Origin: an uncultured Alistipes sp.
GTDB lineage: Bacteria; Bacteroidota; Bacteroidia; Bacteroidales; Rikenellaceae
NCBI GenBank assembly: GCA_900769445.1
Contig: CAAGGR010000042.1
Span: 1 to 63,133, forward strand
Direction of reading: 5' to 3'
Length of the DNA stretch: 63,133 nucleotides
Shown: one piece after another, positions 54,179 to 62,343 of the stretch
Layout: every line of letters begins with the position of its first letter
How positions within the stretch are numbered: position 1 is the first letter of the stretch
Made by a program: the position numbers and the translations under genes
The notes under the pieces: model-generated
Told to the model about the DNA's origin: nothing
Databases searched by the model: none
The model's input: only the letters and a program-made list of their open reading frames with translations

Positions 54179-54632
54179 GCCACACCCTTGTTCGCTACAG
54201 AGCAAAGATATCTATCATCGAGTCTCAGTCTGTCTGTATCAGCGAGTGTATCAATATATTTATCAAATAGATCTCTACGTGGTCTGGATACGCTACACGT
54301 CTGGCGCACCAATGGTACACCAGTTATTATTAAATATTTATACTGAGATGTATATATCGTTATATACTAATATAGTATAACGACACACCTAGTGGGGATA
54401 GTTATATATATAACCACCCACAACACTAAGTATCAACACATTAATACCTATTTACGCATTAGCACGGAAACTGATACATAGTGCCAAACGCCACTACAAA
54501 TATACAACATCAAAACGCGTTTGTCAAGTATTTTGGCAAATATTTTTACGCGCTAAGTTAAATTTATTGATATTGATAGAGTTAACGATTTGTCGACTTT
54601 GAGTAGCGATAGTAGGTAGTCAAACCTGTGTA
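54179..54632. other. AT-rich noncoding core between inverted arms, with hairpins
   Basis: No credible ORF. Contains TATACTA-ATA-TAGTATA (54363-54379), the 14-bp palindrome GTTATATATATAAC (54401-54414) within a GTGG...CCAC frame, and a minus-strand TATCTTTG (54203-54210). Could hold promoters for both divergent flanking genes or a cis-acting replication or recombination site. No DnaA-box consensus was found by eye. Confidence 0.5.
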
Positions 54633-54698
54633 GGAACAAGGGAACAAAAGAACATCGGAACAGGGTGTTCCCCATGTTCCGAATGTTCCGAATGTTCC
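54633..54698 (-). repeat. Right arm of the 66-bp inverted repeat
   Basis: Mirror of 54113-54178, starting GGAACAAGGGAACAAAAGAA. Confidence 0.88.
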
Positions 54699-54788
54699 GA
54701 ATGTTCCCGATGTTCCCGATGTTCCCGATGTTCCCGATGTTCCCCATGTTCCGAGTGTTCTCGATGTTCCGCGTGTTCCGAATGTTCG
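54663..54788. repeat. Tandem array of fourteen 9-bp units, inverted orientation
   Basis: Units such as GAATGTTCC and CGATGTTCC, the reverse complement of the left array. Unit order beyond the shared arm differs, so the arrays have drifted or changed copy number independently. Followed by GGCAGAAA-type and AGAGAC-type modules up to 55005. Confidence 0.88.
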
Positions 54789-54890
54789 CTCTGGTGAGCG
54801 AACAGCTGAAGCTGAAGGGGCTAAAGTGGCAGAAAGGGTAGAAAAGGGGGCGGAATCCCCTTTAGTCCCCTTTCATCCTTTTTTTGAGAA

Positions 54891-55041
54891 AAAGAGACGA
54901 AAGAGACTGCAGAGACGACAACGAAACTGAGTATCAAAAATGCTCCCTGCTGTCTCTGCTGTCTCTGTTGTCTCTGTTGTCCTCCTCCCAAAAAGTCAAA
55001 GACTTTTAACTATTACTAATTACTAATTACTCATTACTAAT
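54891..55041 (+). repeat. AGAGAC-type repeat element followed by TAATTACTAATTACT
   Basis: AGAGACGAAAGAGAC, then GACGACAACGAAACTGAGTA, CTGCTGTCTCTG repeats, a hairpin-like AAAAAGTCAAAGACTTTT (about 54990-55008) and a TTACTAATTACTAATTACTC run. Same module order as 46889-47080. Confidence 0.7.
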
Positions 55042-55071
55042 TGGAAAATTTGTAATTTTTCCCTATCTTTG
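55040..55071 (+). promoter_or_regulatory. Promoter of the pyrD-like gene
   Basis: ATTG (55040-55043), 20-bp spacer, TATCTTTG (55064-55071). Start near 55078, 20 bases before the ATG. Confidence 0.55.
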
Positions 55072-55097
55072 TATAATATTTCATATTATCGCGAATT

Positions 55098-56111
55098 ATG
55101 AGGCGGTCGCTATTTCAATATATACTGCGTTTGTTGCCTGCGGAGATGGCTCAGACGGTGCGTATGGCTATGCTGAGCATGGTGGGTAAGATGCCTTTGG
55201 GCAAGTGGTTGCTTAGGCGTTGCTACGCCCCTCGCAAGGAGGGGTTGGAGCGTGAGGTGTTTGGCATTCACTTCCGCAATCCGCTCGGTGTAGGCTCAGG
55301 CTTCGATGCCAATGGCGATAGGCTCGAGGAGCTATCATCGTTGGGGTTTGGCTTTGTAGAGATAGGCTCTGTGGTGCCACGTCCACAGCCAGGAACACCG
55401 CGCCCACGCATCAAGTATCTGCGCAAGGAGCGCTCCTTTGTGGACAACTCGGGATATCCGAGTCGCGGCATGGAGTATGTGCTACGCAAGGTGCGCAAGC
55501 GCACAAAGCTCACCCAAGACCTCGTCATAGGTTGCAACATCGGCAAGCTCACAGCCTCGCACGTAGACAATGCCCCCAAGGAGTATCTGCGTGTCTTCCG
55601 CAATATGTATCAATATGTCGACTTCGTCGTCGTCAACATCGCCTGCAACACTGCCGCGAAGCGCTTTGTGCCACGCACACGCGAGGAGATATTATCCATT
55701 ATAGAGCCTCTGTTTGAGTTCCGCCGTGGTCAGCTCGACTACCGCCCTGTGCTACTCAAGATATCTCCCGACCTAAGCCGCGAGGAGCTTGATACCGTTA
55801 TCGACATCCTTATCGAGACACCTTTGGATGGCATCGAGGCGGTGGCAGGGTCGCTCGACCTTATGCCCGAGTTTAAGGGCGCAGCAACGGGAGCTATGCT
55901 CACACAGCGCGCCATAGATGTTGTGCGATATATTGCCGAGCGCACCGATCATAACTACCCTATCATCGGCTCGGGAGGTGCCATGACCCCCGACGACATC
56001 GAGGCTATGATGAGGGCAGGAGCGTCGCTCGTAACACTCAATTCTGGTATCAAGGAGAATGGCTTCAAGCTCCTAAGAAAGGGCGCGGAGCGCATAAAAA
56101 AGGAGATATAG
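55098..56111 (+). CDS. pyrD: Dihydroorotate dehydrogenase class 2-like protein with altered active site
   Basis: 337 aa. Clear class 2 fold landmarks: FRNPLGVGSGFDANG, GFGFVEIGSVVPRPQPGTPRPR, GCNIGK, VLLKISPDLS (Lys221) and IIGSGGAMTPDDIEAMMRAGASLV. But expected functional residues differ: GFDKNG is GFDANG, the catalytic N-x-S-S-P-N-T loop is NIACNTA (180-186), NRMGFNN is DNSGYPS, and the ATNTT orotate site is AVAGS. So it may be inactive or act on another substrate. First gene before cinA and pncB (1 bp and 19 bp spacers). Confidence 0.75.
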   Translation: MRRSLFQYILRLLPAEMAQTVRMAMLSMVGKMPLGKWLLRRCYAPRKEGLEREVFGIHFRNPLGVGSGFDANGDRLEELSSLGFGFVEIGSVVPRPQPGTPRPRIKYLRKERSFVDNSGYPSRGMEYVLRKVRKRTKLTQDLVIGCNIGKLTASHVDNAPKEYLRVFRNMYQYVDFVVVNIACNTAAKRFVPRTREEILSIIEPLFEFRRGQLDYRPVLLKISPDLSREELDTVIDILIETPLDGIEAVAGSLDLMPEFKGAATGAMLTQRAIDVVRYIAERTDHNYPIIGSGGAMTPDDIEAMMRAGASLVTLNSGIKENGFKLLRKGAERIKKEI

Positions 56112-56112
56112 T

Positions 56113-57360
56113 ATGAATGCAACGATAGTAACCATCGGCGACGAGATACTTATAGGTCAGATTGTAGACACCAACAGCGTCTCCATCGCCAAGCACCTAA
56201 ACAACATAGGCATCATCGTAGCGCAAAAGCTATCCATAGGCGATACCAAGGAGGCCATCATGGAGAGCCTCACGAAGGCTATGACCACCACCGATATCGT
56301 TATCGTTACGGGAGGTTTAGGCCCCACGAAGGATGATATTACGAAGTACACCCTCGCCCAGATGTTCAACTCCGAGTTAGAGTACAACGAGACTGAGGGC
56401 GAGCATATACGCCAACTATTGGCGCGCCGAGGCATCCCCTTTACCGAGCTAAATCGCGGTCAGGCGCTGCTCCCAAAGTGCTGCACGGTGCTACATAACG
56501 CACACGGCACAGCACCAGGCATGTGGTTCGACACCCCACGTGGTGGCGCACTCATCTCTCTTCCAGGCGTACCCTTCGAGATGGAGCATCTTATGGCAGA
56601 CGAGGTCGTACCTCGCCTTAAGGAGCGCTACAACCTAAGTAGCATCGTACACTCCACGCTTATCACACGCGGCATCCCTGAGTCGTTGCTTGCCGAGCGC
56701 ATCGAGGGCTGGGAGGATGCCCTCCCTAAGTGGCTACATCTTGCCTACCTACCAGCACCCAACGTGGTGCGTCTGCGTCTCTCGGCATACGACGTTGAGC
56801 GCGACGTGGCGGAGCGCGAGATATCCCACCAATTCGACATACTACGCGAGATTATAGGCGATAATATCGTAGGCTTCGAGGGTGCTACCGTAGAGCAACA
56901 TATCCACCGTATGCTTATCGAAAGGGGTAAAACTCTCGCCATAGCAGAAAGTTGCACGGGAGGTGCTATAGCCTCGAAGTTTACCGCTATGGCAGGTGCA
57001 TCGGAGTACCTTTTAGGCGGTGTTGTAGCCTACTCTAACGACGTGAAGGTCAACGTCTTAGGCGTAGACCGTAACGACATAGAGTGCTTCGGAGCTGTAA
57101 GCGAGGTGGTAGCCTTAGAGATGGCCGAAGGTGTCCGTCGCATCACGGGTGCTGACTACGCCATCGCCACAACGGGCATCGCAGGCCCTTCGGGAGGCTC
57201 GAAACATAAGCCCGTAGGCACGGTATGGATGGCCATTGCCACACCCGAGGGTAGTCGTGCCACAATGCGCAACTCTGGCACCGACCGCTCACAAATCATC
57301 TCGCGCGCCTCGGCATACGCTATAGAGATGCTATACGAGGAGCTAACCAAACAGAAATAA
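56113..57360 (+). CDS. cinA: CinA-family nicotinamide-nucleotide amidohydrolase
   Basis: 415 aa. The N-terminal MoeA/MoCF-like domain (TIGDEILIGQIVDTNS, VTGGLGPTKDDITKY) hydrolyses ADP-ribose or nucleotide-like substrates in this family. The C-terminal PncC domain (AESCTGGAIASKFTAMAGASEYLLGGVVAYSN in order, TGIAGPSGGS) deamidates NMN to nicotinate mononucleotide. Followed directly by pncB, which makes the same product from nicotinate. Confidence 0.94.
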   Translation: MNATIVTIGDEILIGQIVDTNSVSIAKHLNNIGIIVAQKLSIGDTKEAIMESLTKAMTTTDIVIVTGGLGPTKDDITKYTLAQMFNSELEYNETEGEHIRQLLARRGIPFTELNRGQALLPKCCTVLHNAHGTAPGMWFDTPRGGALISLPGVPFEMEHLMADEVVPRLKERYNLSSIVHSTLITRGIPESLLAERIEGWEDALPKWLHLAYLPAPNVVRLRLSAYDVERDVAEREISHQFDILREIIGDNIVGFEGATVEQHIHRMLIERGKTLAIAESCTGGAIASKFTAMAGASEYLLGGVVAYSNDVKVNVLGVDRNDIECFGAVSEVVALEMAEGVRRITGADYAIATTGIAGPSGGSKHKPVGTVWMAIATPEGSRATMRNSGTDRSQIISRASAYAIEMLYEELTKQK

Positions 57361-57379
57361 CTAAAACTACTAAATAGCT

Positions 57380-58552
57380 ATGATACGTTCTATTCTTGAC
57401 ACCGATTTGTACAAGTTCACCACTTCGTACGCCTACTTCAAACTCTACCCAGAGGCTATCGGTACATTCACGTTCAACGACCGCGCCAAGACCGAGTTCG
57501 ACGACGACTTCTTAGAGGACCTAAAGGCAGAATTGAAGGCTTTGGAGCGCATCGCCCTCTCGGAGGATGAGTTCCAGTATATGAACAAGAACTGCAAATA
57601 TATACCACAGAACTACTTCGAGTGGCTCACAGGCTTCCGCTTCGACGCCTCAAAGATAAACGTGTGGCTCGACGAGGAGCGCCACCTGCAAATCAACGTT
57701 ACCGACTATATGTATAAGGTTACGTTGTACGAGATACCTATCCTCGCCACCGTATCGGAGCTATTCCACCTACGCAACAGCTACGACGCCGAGGCTATGA
57801 TTGCGCGCCTCGATCAGAAGGAGCAGATTGCCCGCGATAACAACATCATCTTCTCGGACTTCGGCACACGCCGCCGCTTCTCATACGACGTGCAGCGCAT
57901 GGTCGTCAAGCACCTCAAAAACAACCCTTGTGGCTGCGTAGGCACATCCAACTGCCACTTGGCTATGGAGTTAGATATGAAGATGATAGGCACCTACCCA
58001 CACGAGCTACCAATGTTTATCGCTGCGGTGAATGGTGGTCCACGTAATGCCAACTACCTCACTATGGAGGACTGGGTGAAGGTCTACGATGGCTACCTTG
58101 GCACCGCCCTAACCGATAGCTTCGGCTCGGAGGTCTTCTTCAACAACTTCTCAAAGAAACACGCCTGCCTCTTCGATGGTGTGCGCCACGACTCGGGCGA
58201 CCCTATCGCCTTTATAGAGATGGCTATCAAACGATATAAGGAGCTTGGTATCGACCCTATGACTAAGTCTATTGTCTTCAGCGACTCGCTCAACTTCGAG
58301 AAGTGCGTGGAGATAAAGCGCGCCTGCGAGGGCAAGATTAAGTGTATGTTCGGCATCGGCACCAACCTTACCTGCGACACTGGCCACGCCTCGTGCAATA
58401 TCGTGATGAAGCTCTCCTCATGCCAGATTAACTCTCGCAAACCTAAGGAGCTATGCGTGAAACTCTCCGACGTAGAGGGCAAGGAGATGGGCGACCCACA
58501 GGAGGTGGCAGTATATCGCTATATGCTTAGAAACCAAGGAAATAAAAACTAA
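57380..58552 (+). CDS. pncB: Nicotinate phosphoribosyltransferase
   Basis: 390 aa. Converts nicotinate and PRPP to nicotinate mononucleotide, the NAD salvage step. Motifs: ILDTDLYKFTTSYAYFKLYP at the start, FSDFGTRRRFSYDVQ, GTYPHELPMF, RHDSGDP and FGIGTNLTCD. Normal length. 19 bp after cinA. Confidence 0.95.
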   Translation: MIRSILDTDLYKFTTSYAYFKLYPEAIGTFTFNDRAKTEFDDDFLEDLKAELKALERIALSEDEFQYMNKNCKYIPQNYFEWLTGFRFDASKINVWLDEERHLQINVTDYMYKVTLYEIPILATVSELFHLRNSYDAEAMIARLDQKEQIARDNNIIFSDFGTRRRFSYDVQRMVVKHLKNNPCGCVGTSNCHLAMELDMKMIGTYPHELPMFIAAVNGGPRNANYLTMEDWVKVYDGYLGTALTDSFGSEVFFNNFSKKHACLFDGVRHDSGDPIAFIEMAIKRYKELGIDPMTKSIVFSDSLNFEKCVEIKRACEGKIKCMFGIGTNLTCDTGHASCNIVMKLSSCQINSRKPKELCVKLSDVEGKEMGDPQEVAVYRYMLRNQGNKN

Positions 58553-58573
58553 CAACCCACTATACCAGCAACT

Positions 58574-58690
58574 ATGAATAACGAGATTGACTACATCGCA
58601 CCAGAGCTATGCTTGGTCTATGTAAACGTGGAGAGGGGCTACGCAAACTCCCTCGAAGACCCAATTGAGAAGGACGAAATAATTTGGTAG
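58574..58690 (+). CDS. 38-aa peptide preceding the fimbrillin-like/C10 protease pair
   Basis: ATG 58574 to TAG 58690. Product: an acidic 38-residue peptide containing IAPELCLVYVNVERGYANSL and a C-terminal EDEIIW-like end (KDEIIW). The pattern (aromatic start, VxVERGYAxS, acidic tail) resembles short peptides commonly seen in Bacteroidales beside secreted proteases or fimbrillin-like lipoproteins. Three bases separate its stop from the next start, so it is surely in that operon. No signal peptide visible; function unknown. Confidence 0.6.
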   Translation: MNNEIDYIAPELCLVYVNVERGYANSLEDPIEKDEIIW

Positions 58691-58693
58691 GCT

Positions 58694-59788
58694 ATGAAGA
58701 GGATATTTTTATTCGCACTGCTTGCGACGATGTTCACAGCGTGTATGCAGGACTCCATCACTGAGCAGAGCAACCTGTCAAGCAATAAGAGATATATCTA
58801 CGCCACCATCGAAGAGGATACGCGTGTTGAGCTTAACGAGAATAGGCAGACCGTATGGAGCGAAGGCGACCAGATTGTGCGCTTCGGTAATGGCATCTAC
58901 GATGTCTGGAACTTTACAGGCACAACTGGCGACCGTGGCGGTAGCTTTGAGTTCTGGGGTGCTTGGGAAAACGGTGTCAACTACGACTTTGGCGATACGG
59001 TATACGCCCTATACCCCTACTCCAGCTACTACACTTATGGTTTCTTCGGCGATGGCGAGCCAGCACTCTTTCACTACATCTCATCAGTGCAGGCCTACAA
59101 AACAAATACTTACGACCCTACGAGCAACGTTATGCTCGGTATGAGCAACGATGGCGAGAACTTCACATTCCGCAACCTTATGGGTCATCTACGCCTTAGC
59201 CTTACTGGCGAGAAAAGTGTTATGTACATCGCACTTCAAGGCAACAACAACGAGATTTTAACCGGTGTACGTTACTTCCGTTGTAGCAATTTCAACGAGG
59301 CCTATTGGTACGATTCTCTCGGCACTACCTCTTATATCTTCTGCAATGATGGCGTACAACTTACCGACACCCCTACAGAGTTCTACTTTTCGCTACCTCC
59401 TACGGTGTTTAGTAACGGTATCTATATCGAGGTCTACTTCACCGATGACACCACCTATCCTATACGCACTACAAAGGAGGTAATCATCGAACGCAACACC
59501 ATCCAGCCTATGGCAAACGTTGATACAGGCAGTGGCATCGAGTGGCAGACTATCACCATCAAGCACCATGGCACTACCGTAGCATCACCAGTGCTTTATG
59601 GCTCGACCAACCTCGTAAATTACACCTACTGGGGCGATGGCTATGTAAGCCACACCAACGCTAATGGTTCATACGTCTATAATGATGGGCTCGAGGAGCA
59701 TGATATTACCATTAAGAGTAGTAATGCTACATCCCTCTATATCGATAGTTGTGCTGGCATCAGCGAAATTGACCTTACCCAATTCTAA
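58694..59788 (+). CDS. Fimbrillin-like surface lipoprotein
   Basis: 364 aa. Lipobox MFTAC (Cys about 16). The mature part shows typical fimbrillin-like phrases: TRVELNENRQTVWSEGDQIV, YALYPYSSYY, FTFRNLMGHLRLSLTG and DTTYPIRTTKEVIIERN. Possibly a pilus accessory or surface adhesin. Ends with a short region (DITIKSSNATSLYIDSCAGI) unlike the rest. Located between the 38-aa peptide and the C10 protease gene (12 bp gap). Confidence 0.75.
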   Translation: MKRIFLFALLATMFTACMQDSITEQSNLSSNKRYIYATIEEDTRVELNENRQTVWSEGDQIVRFGNGIYDVWNFTGTTGDRGGSFEFWGAWENGVNYDFGDTVYALYPYSSYYTYGFFGDGEPALFHYISSVQAYKTNTYDPTSNVMLGMSNDGENFTFRNLMGHLRLSLTGEKSVMYIALQGNNNEILTGVRYFRCSNFNEAYWYDSLGTTSYIFCNDGVQLTDTPTEFYFSLPPTVFSNGIYIEVYFTDDTTYPIRTTKEVIIERNTIQPMANVDTGSGIEWQTITIKHHGTTVASPVLYGSTNLVNYTYWGDGYVSHTNANGSYVYNDGLEEHDITIKSSNATSLYIDSCAGISEIDLTQF

Positions 59789-59800
59789 TCCGACAAAGCT

Positions 59801-61555
59801 ATGAAAAAGATATTTCTACTTTTAGCACTCCTTAGCACCACGCTAACCCTTAGTGCAGGACCTATTGGCGAGGCTCGCGCACGTCAGATTGCCGAGGAGT
59901 TCTTCACAGCACACGCCACACGCTCCGCTGTGGGTAGCATCACACTTGGCTGGGCAGGTGATAACATCATCGAGCCTATAAGCACTGGCGCACAGCTCGA
60001 CAACGCACTTATGTATATATATAACCGCGGTGCAAACGAAGGCTTCGTCGTCGTGGCAGGCGATAGCAATACCACCCCTATCGTCGCCTACTCCTTAGAT
60101 GGCACCATCGACACCAACAATATGGCAGATGCTACACGCGACATCCTCGATGCTTGGTGTAAGCAGATTAATGCTGCCCGTAAGGAGCAGGTTCAAAAGA
60201 GCATCAAGCGCAGTAGCACCACCCGCAGTGGCGATGAGCTTCTCTACGAAACAGCTCTCTGGAATCAGGGTGAGCCATACAACCGCGAAGCCCCAGTATG
60301 GGAGGGTTACCGATGTGTAACTGGCTGTGTAGCAACAGCAATGTCTATAATATGCCTCTACAACCGCTGGCCAGAGTGCGGTATGGGTACAACGCCTGAG
60401 TATAGCTACTACGATACAACTAACACACTACGAACCGTGCCAGAGAACCAGCTCGGCAGAGCATACGACTACGATAATATGCTCCTCGACTACGCAAATG
60501 GCTACACCGAGACCGAAGCCAATGCCGTAGCTGCCATTATGAAGGATATGGGTACTGCGGTACAAATGATGTACCACTACACTGAGTCTGGCGCATACGA
60601 CAGCAATGTTGTCAACGCCCTCACCTCCTACTTTGGATACTCTAAGAGCGCACAACTAACACGTCGTGATAGCTACAATAGCGAGGAGTGGAACGATATT
60701 GTTAGAACCAACCTCCGCGAGTATGGCCCTATGTACTACTCAGGCTATAATGGTGTTGGTGGCCACGCCTTCGTTGTAAGTGGCTATAACTCAAACAACT
60801 ACTTCTACGTCAACTTTGGCTGGGGCGGACAAAGCAACGGCTGGTATCTACTCCCAGAGATTGAATACTACCTCAACCAACAAACCATCCTCGGTCTTGC
60901 ACCAGATAGAGATAACTCATCGACATATGTCGACATACTCTACCTTACATCTCTTATAGACCCCACAACAAATGAAGTAGTCTGCAGAGGCATGCAGTCC
61001 GATGCTACGAAGTATGTTACTGGCAATAGTTACAACTTCTCTATTGGCGGCATCTACAACGCTGGCCCCCGCATCTTTAGTGGCGATATCTCAGTAGTAC
61101 ACTGCAACAGCAATAACGAGTGGAAGAGTGTACTCAGCACATTCTCATACTCGGATCTCCTGATTGGAAACTTTATATATTTCGATACGCAATACACCAT
61201 TACCGAGAGCATCGAGAGTGGCGACTGCATCCGCATATTCTCGAAGAATCTCGATAGCGATGAGTGGCTGCTTGTCCGCCGATTCAATGAGGGCGACATC
61301 GACAAGATACACCTCGCAGCCTCTGCCGAGGAGGTTGCCCAGAGCCTTGAATTCGGCTATAACAAGCTCAATGGAGAGCTAATGCTGCAATCGTCAAATG
61401 CCTTGCAGATAGAGCTACAAAGCCCTACAGGCGAAGTATCGCAGTCTGAGACTCCATCACACCACACCCTATTGTACACCATATCTGAGCATGGAGAATA
61501 TCTGTTCAACATCCGCTCAGGTGGCGAGCCATACACCCTCAAACTTAAGTTGTAG
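59801..61555 (+). CDS. C10-family (streptopain/SpeB-like) cysteine protease
   Basis: 584 aa. Signal peptide to about residue 19 (LTLSAG). Propeptide with the inhibitory RQIAEEFF helix (about 25-135). Catalytic Cys176 in VTGCVATAMS, His322 in VGGHAFVVSGY, and the Trp region NFGWGGQSNGWY. The C-terminal part (from about 375) is beta-rich and ends in a short sorting-like strand (GEYLFNIRSGGEPYTLKLKL). Secreted, likely matured by self-cleavage. Confidence 0.92.
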   Translation: MKKIFLLLALLSTTLTLSAGPIGEARARQIAEEFFTAHATRSAVGSITLGWAGDNIIEPISTGAQLDNALMYIYNRGANEGFVVVAGDSNTTPIVAYSLDGTIDTNNMADATRDILDAWCKQINAARKEQVQKSIKRSSTTRSGDELLYETALWNQGEPYNREAPVWEGYRCVTGCVATAMSIICLYNRWPECGMGTTPEYSYYDTTNTLRTVPENQLGRAYDYDNMLLDYANGYTETEANAVAAIMKDMGTAVQMMYHYTESGAYDSNVVNALTSYFGYSKSAQLTRRDSYNSEEWNDIVRTNLREYGPMYYSGYNGVGGHAFVVSGYNSNNYFYVNFGWGGQSNGWYLLPEIEYYLNQQTILGLAPDRDNSSTYVDILYLTSLIDPTTNEVVCRGMQSDATKYVTGNSYNFSIGGIYNAGPRIFSGDISVVHCNSNNEWKSVLSTFSYSDLLIGNFIYFDTQYTITESIESGDCIRIFSKNLDSDEWLLVRRFNEGDIDKIHLAASAEEVAQSLEFGYNKLNGELMLQSSNALQIELQSPTGEVSQSETPSHHTLLYTISEHGEYLFNIRSGGEPYTLKLKL

Positions 61556-61597
61556 GGTATAAGCCACTCTTTTTGATAATAAATTGCGCACAGAGGT

Positions 61598-61628
61598 ATT
61601 GCAGATTGAGAAATTTTGTGTATCTTTG
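61598..61628 (+). promoter_or_regulatory. Promoter of rpmB-rpmG-DUF4295
   Basis: ATTG (61598-61601), 19-bp spacer, TATCTTTG (61621-61628). Start near 61635. Confidence 0.6.
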
Positions 61629-61637
61629 TGCGCTTTT

Positions 61638-61652
61638 GTGCCACGGTGGCAC
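61638..61652 (+). promoter_or_regulatory. Leader hairpin GTGCCAC-G-GTGGCAC before rpmB
   Basis: Perfect palindrome immediately after the predicted transcription start and 22 bases before the L28 start codon. May be a regulatory stem at the 5' end of the ribosomal-protein mRNA or a protein-binding site. Confidence 0.4.
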
Positions 61653-61673
61653 TTAAGTTAAAAAATAAGTACA

Positions 61674-61907
61674 ATGAAAGTTTGTGAAATCACTGGCAAG
61701 GTAGCGATGGTGGGTAACAATGTTTCTCACTCGCACATCCGCAGCAAGCGTAAGTTCTCTCCAAACTTGAGAACAAAGCGTTTCTGGTCGGAGGAGGAGG
61801 GTCGCTGGATCACATTGAAGGTTTCAGCAGCCGGAATCAAGACAATTAACAAGAAGGGTCTTACCGCAGCACTTCGTGAGGCAAAGGCCGCAAAGAAGGT
61901 TTACTAA
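61674..61907 (+). CDS. rpmB: 50S ribosomal protein L28
   Basis: 77 aa. Starts MKVCEITGKVAMVGNNVSHS, with the conserved HSHIRSKRKFSPN and a basic C-terminus (ALREAKAAKKVY). No zinc CXXC pair in the body. First of a three-gene set found throughout Bacteroidetes. Confidence 0.96.
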   Translation: MKVCEITGKVAMVGNNVSHSHIRSKRKFSPNLRTKRFWSEEEGRWITLKVSAAGIKTINKKGLTAALREAKAAKKVY

Positions 61908-61923
61908 AAACAGCTAACAGAAA

Positions 61924-62106
61924 ATGGCAAAGAAAGGTAACAGAGTACAGGTGATCCTTGAGTGCACTGAGCAGAAGGAGAGCGGCGTTGCAGGTATGTC
62001 TCGCTATGTCACCACTAAGAACAAGAAGAATACTCCTGACCGTTTGGAGCGTAAGAAGTACAATCCTTACTTGAAGCGAGTAACTTTACACCGTGAGATT
62101 AAGTAA
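61924..62106 (+). CDS. rpmG: 50S ribosomal protein L33
   Basis: 60 aa. MAKKGNRVQVILECTEQKES start and RYVTTKNKKNTPDRLERKKY are typical. Zinc-free type (a single Cys). 16 bp after rpmB. Confidence 0.96.
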   Translation: MAKKGNRVQVILECTEQKESGVAGMSRYVTTKNKKNTPDRLERKKYNPYLKRVTLHREIK

Positions 62107-62125
62107 TTTTAACAAGTAGTAAAGT

Positions 62126-62284
62126 ATGGCAAAGAAAGTAGTTGCGACCCTTAAGACGGGTAATGCCAAGAAGTACACTAAGTGTATCAAGATGGTTAAG
62201 TCAGAGAAGACTGGTGCTTACGTTTTCCAGACTCAGAACATCTTGGAGGATGAGGATATCAAGGCATTCTTCGCACAGAAATAA
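62126..62284 (+). CDS. DUF4295 family protein
   Basis: 52 aa, ATG 62126 to TAA 62284. Begins MAKKVVATLKTGNAKKYTK and ends DEDIKAFFAQK. Very basic N-terminal half. DUF4295 proteins are a small Bacteroidetes family encoded with L28 and L33, suggesting a ribosome-associated role; function not established. 19 bp after rpmG. Confidence 0.88.
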   Translation: MAKKVVATLKTGNAKKYTKCIKMVKSEKTGAYVFQTQNILEDEDIKAFFAQK

Positions 62285-62310
62285 TTTGGATTAGCTCTAA
62301 ACAGCTAATA

Positions 62311-62343
62311 CTAAAGGCGACCTCCGGGTCGCCTTTAGTGTTT
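62311..62343. terminator. Terminator after the L28 operon, shared with the lipocalin gene
   Basis: CTAAAGGCGACC, loop TCCG, GGTCGCCTTTAG, then TGTTTT; the opposite lipocalin stop codon lies at its edge. Confidence 0.85.

Noticed and set aside
53812..54346. Several overlapping ORFs (up to 166 aa) over the 9-bp arrays, reading as Asn-Ile-Gly, Asp-Val-Pro or Gly-Thr-Ser repeats
   Set aside because: A 9-bp repeat without stop triplets keeps all frames open; no promoter-linked start, no non-repeat domain, and both strands are equally open.
54179..54632. Chromosome replication origin
   Set aside because: Only AT-richness, hairpins and local gene divergence support it; no DnaA-box cluster seen, so it is kept as a low-ranked hypothesis.
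54014..54788. Possible CRISPR array
   Set aside because: Units are 9 bp, contiguous and without unique spacers, and no cas genes are present.
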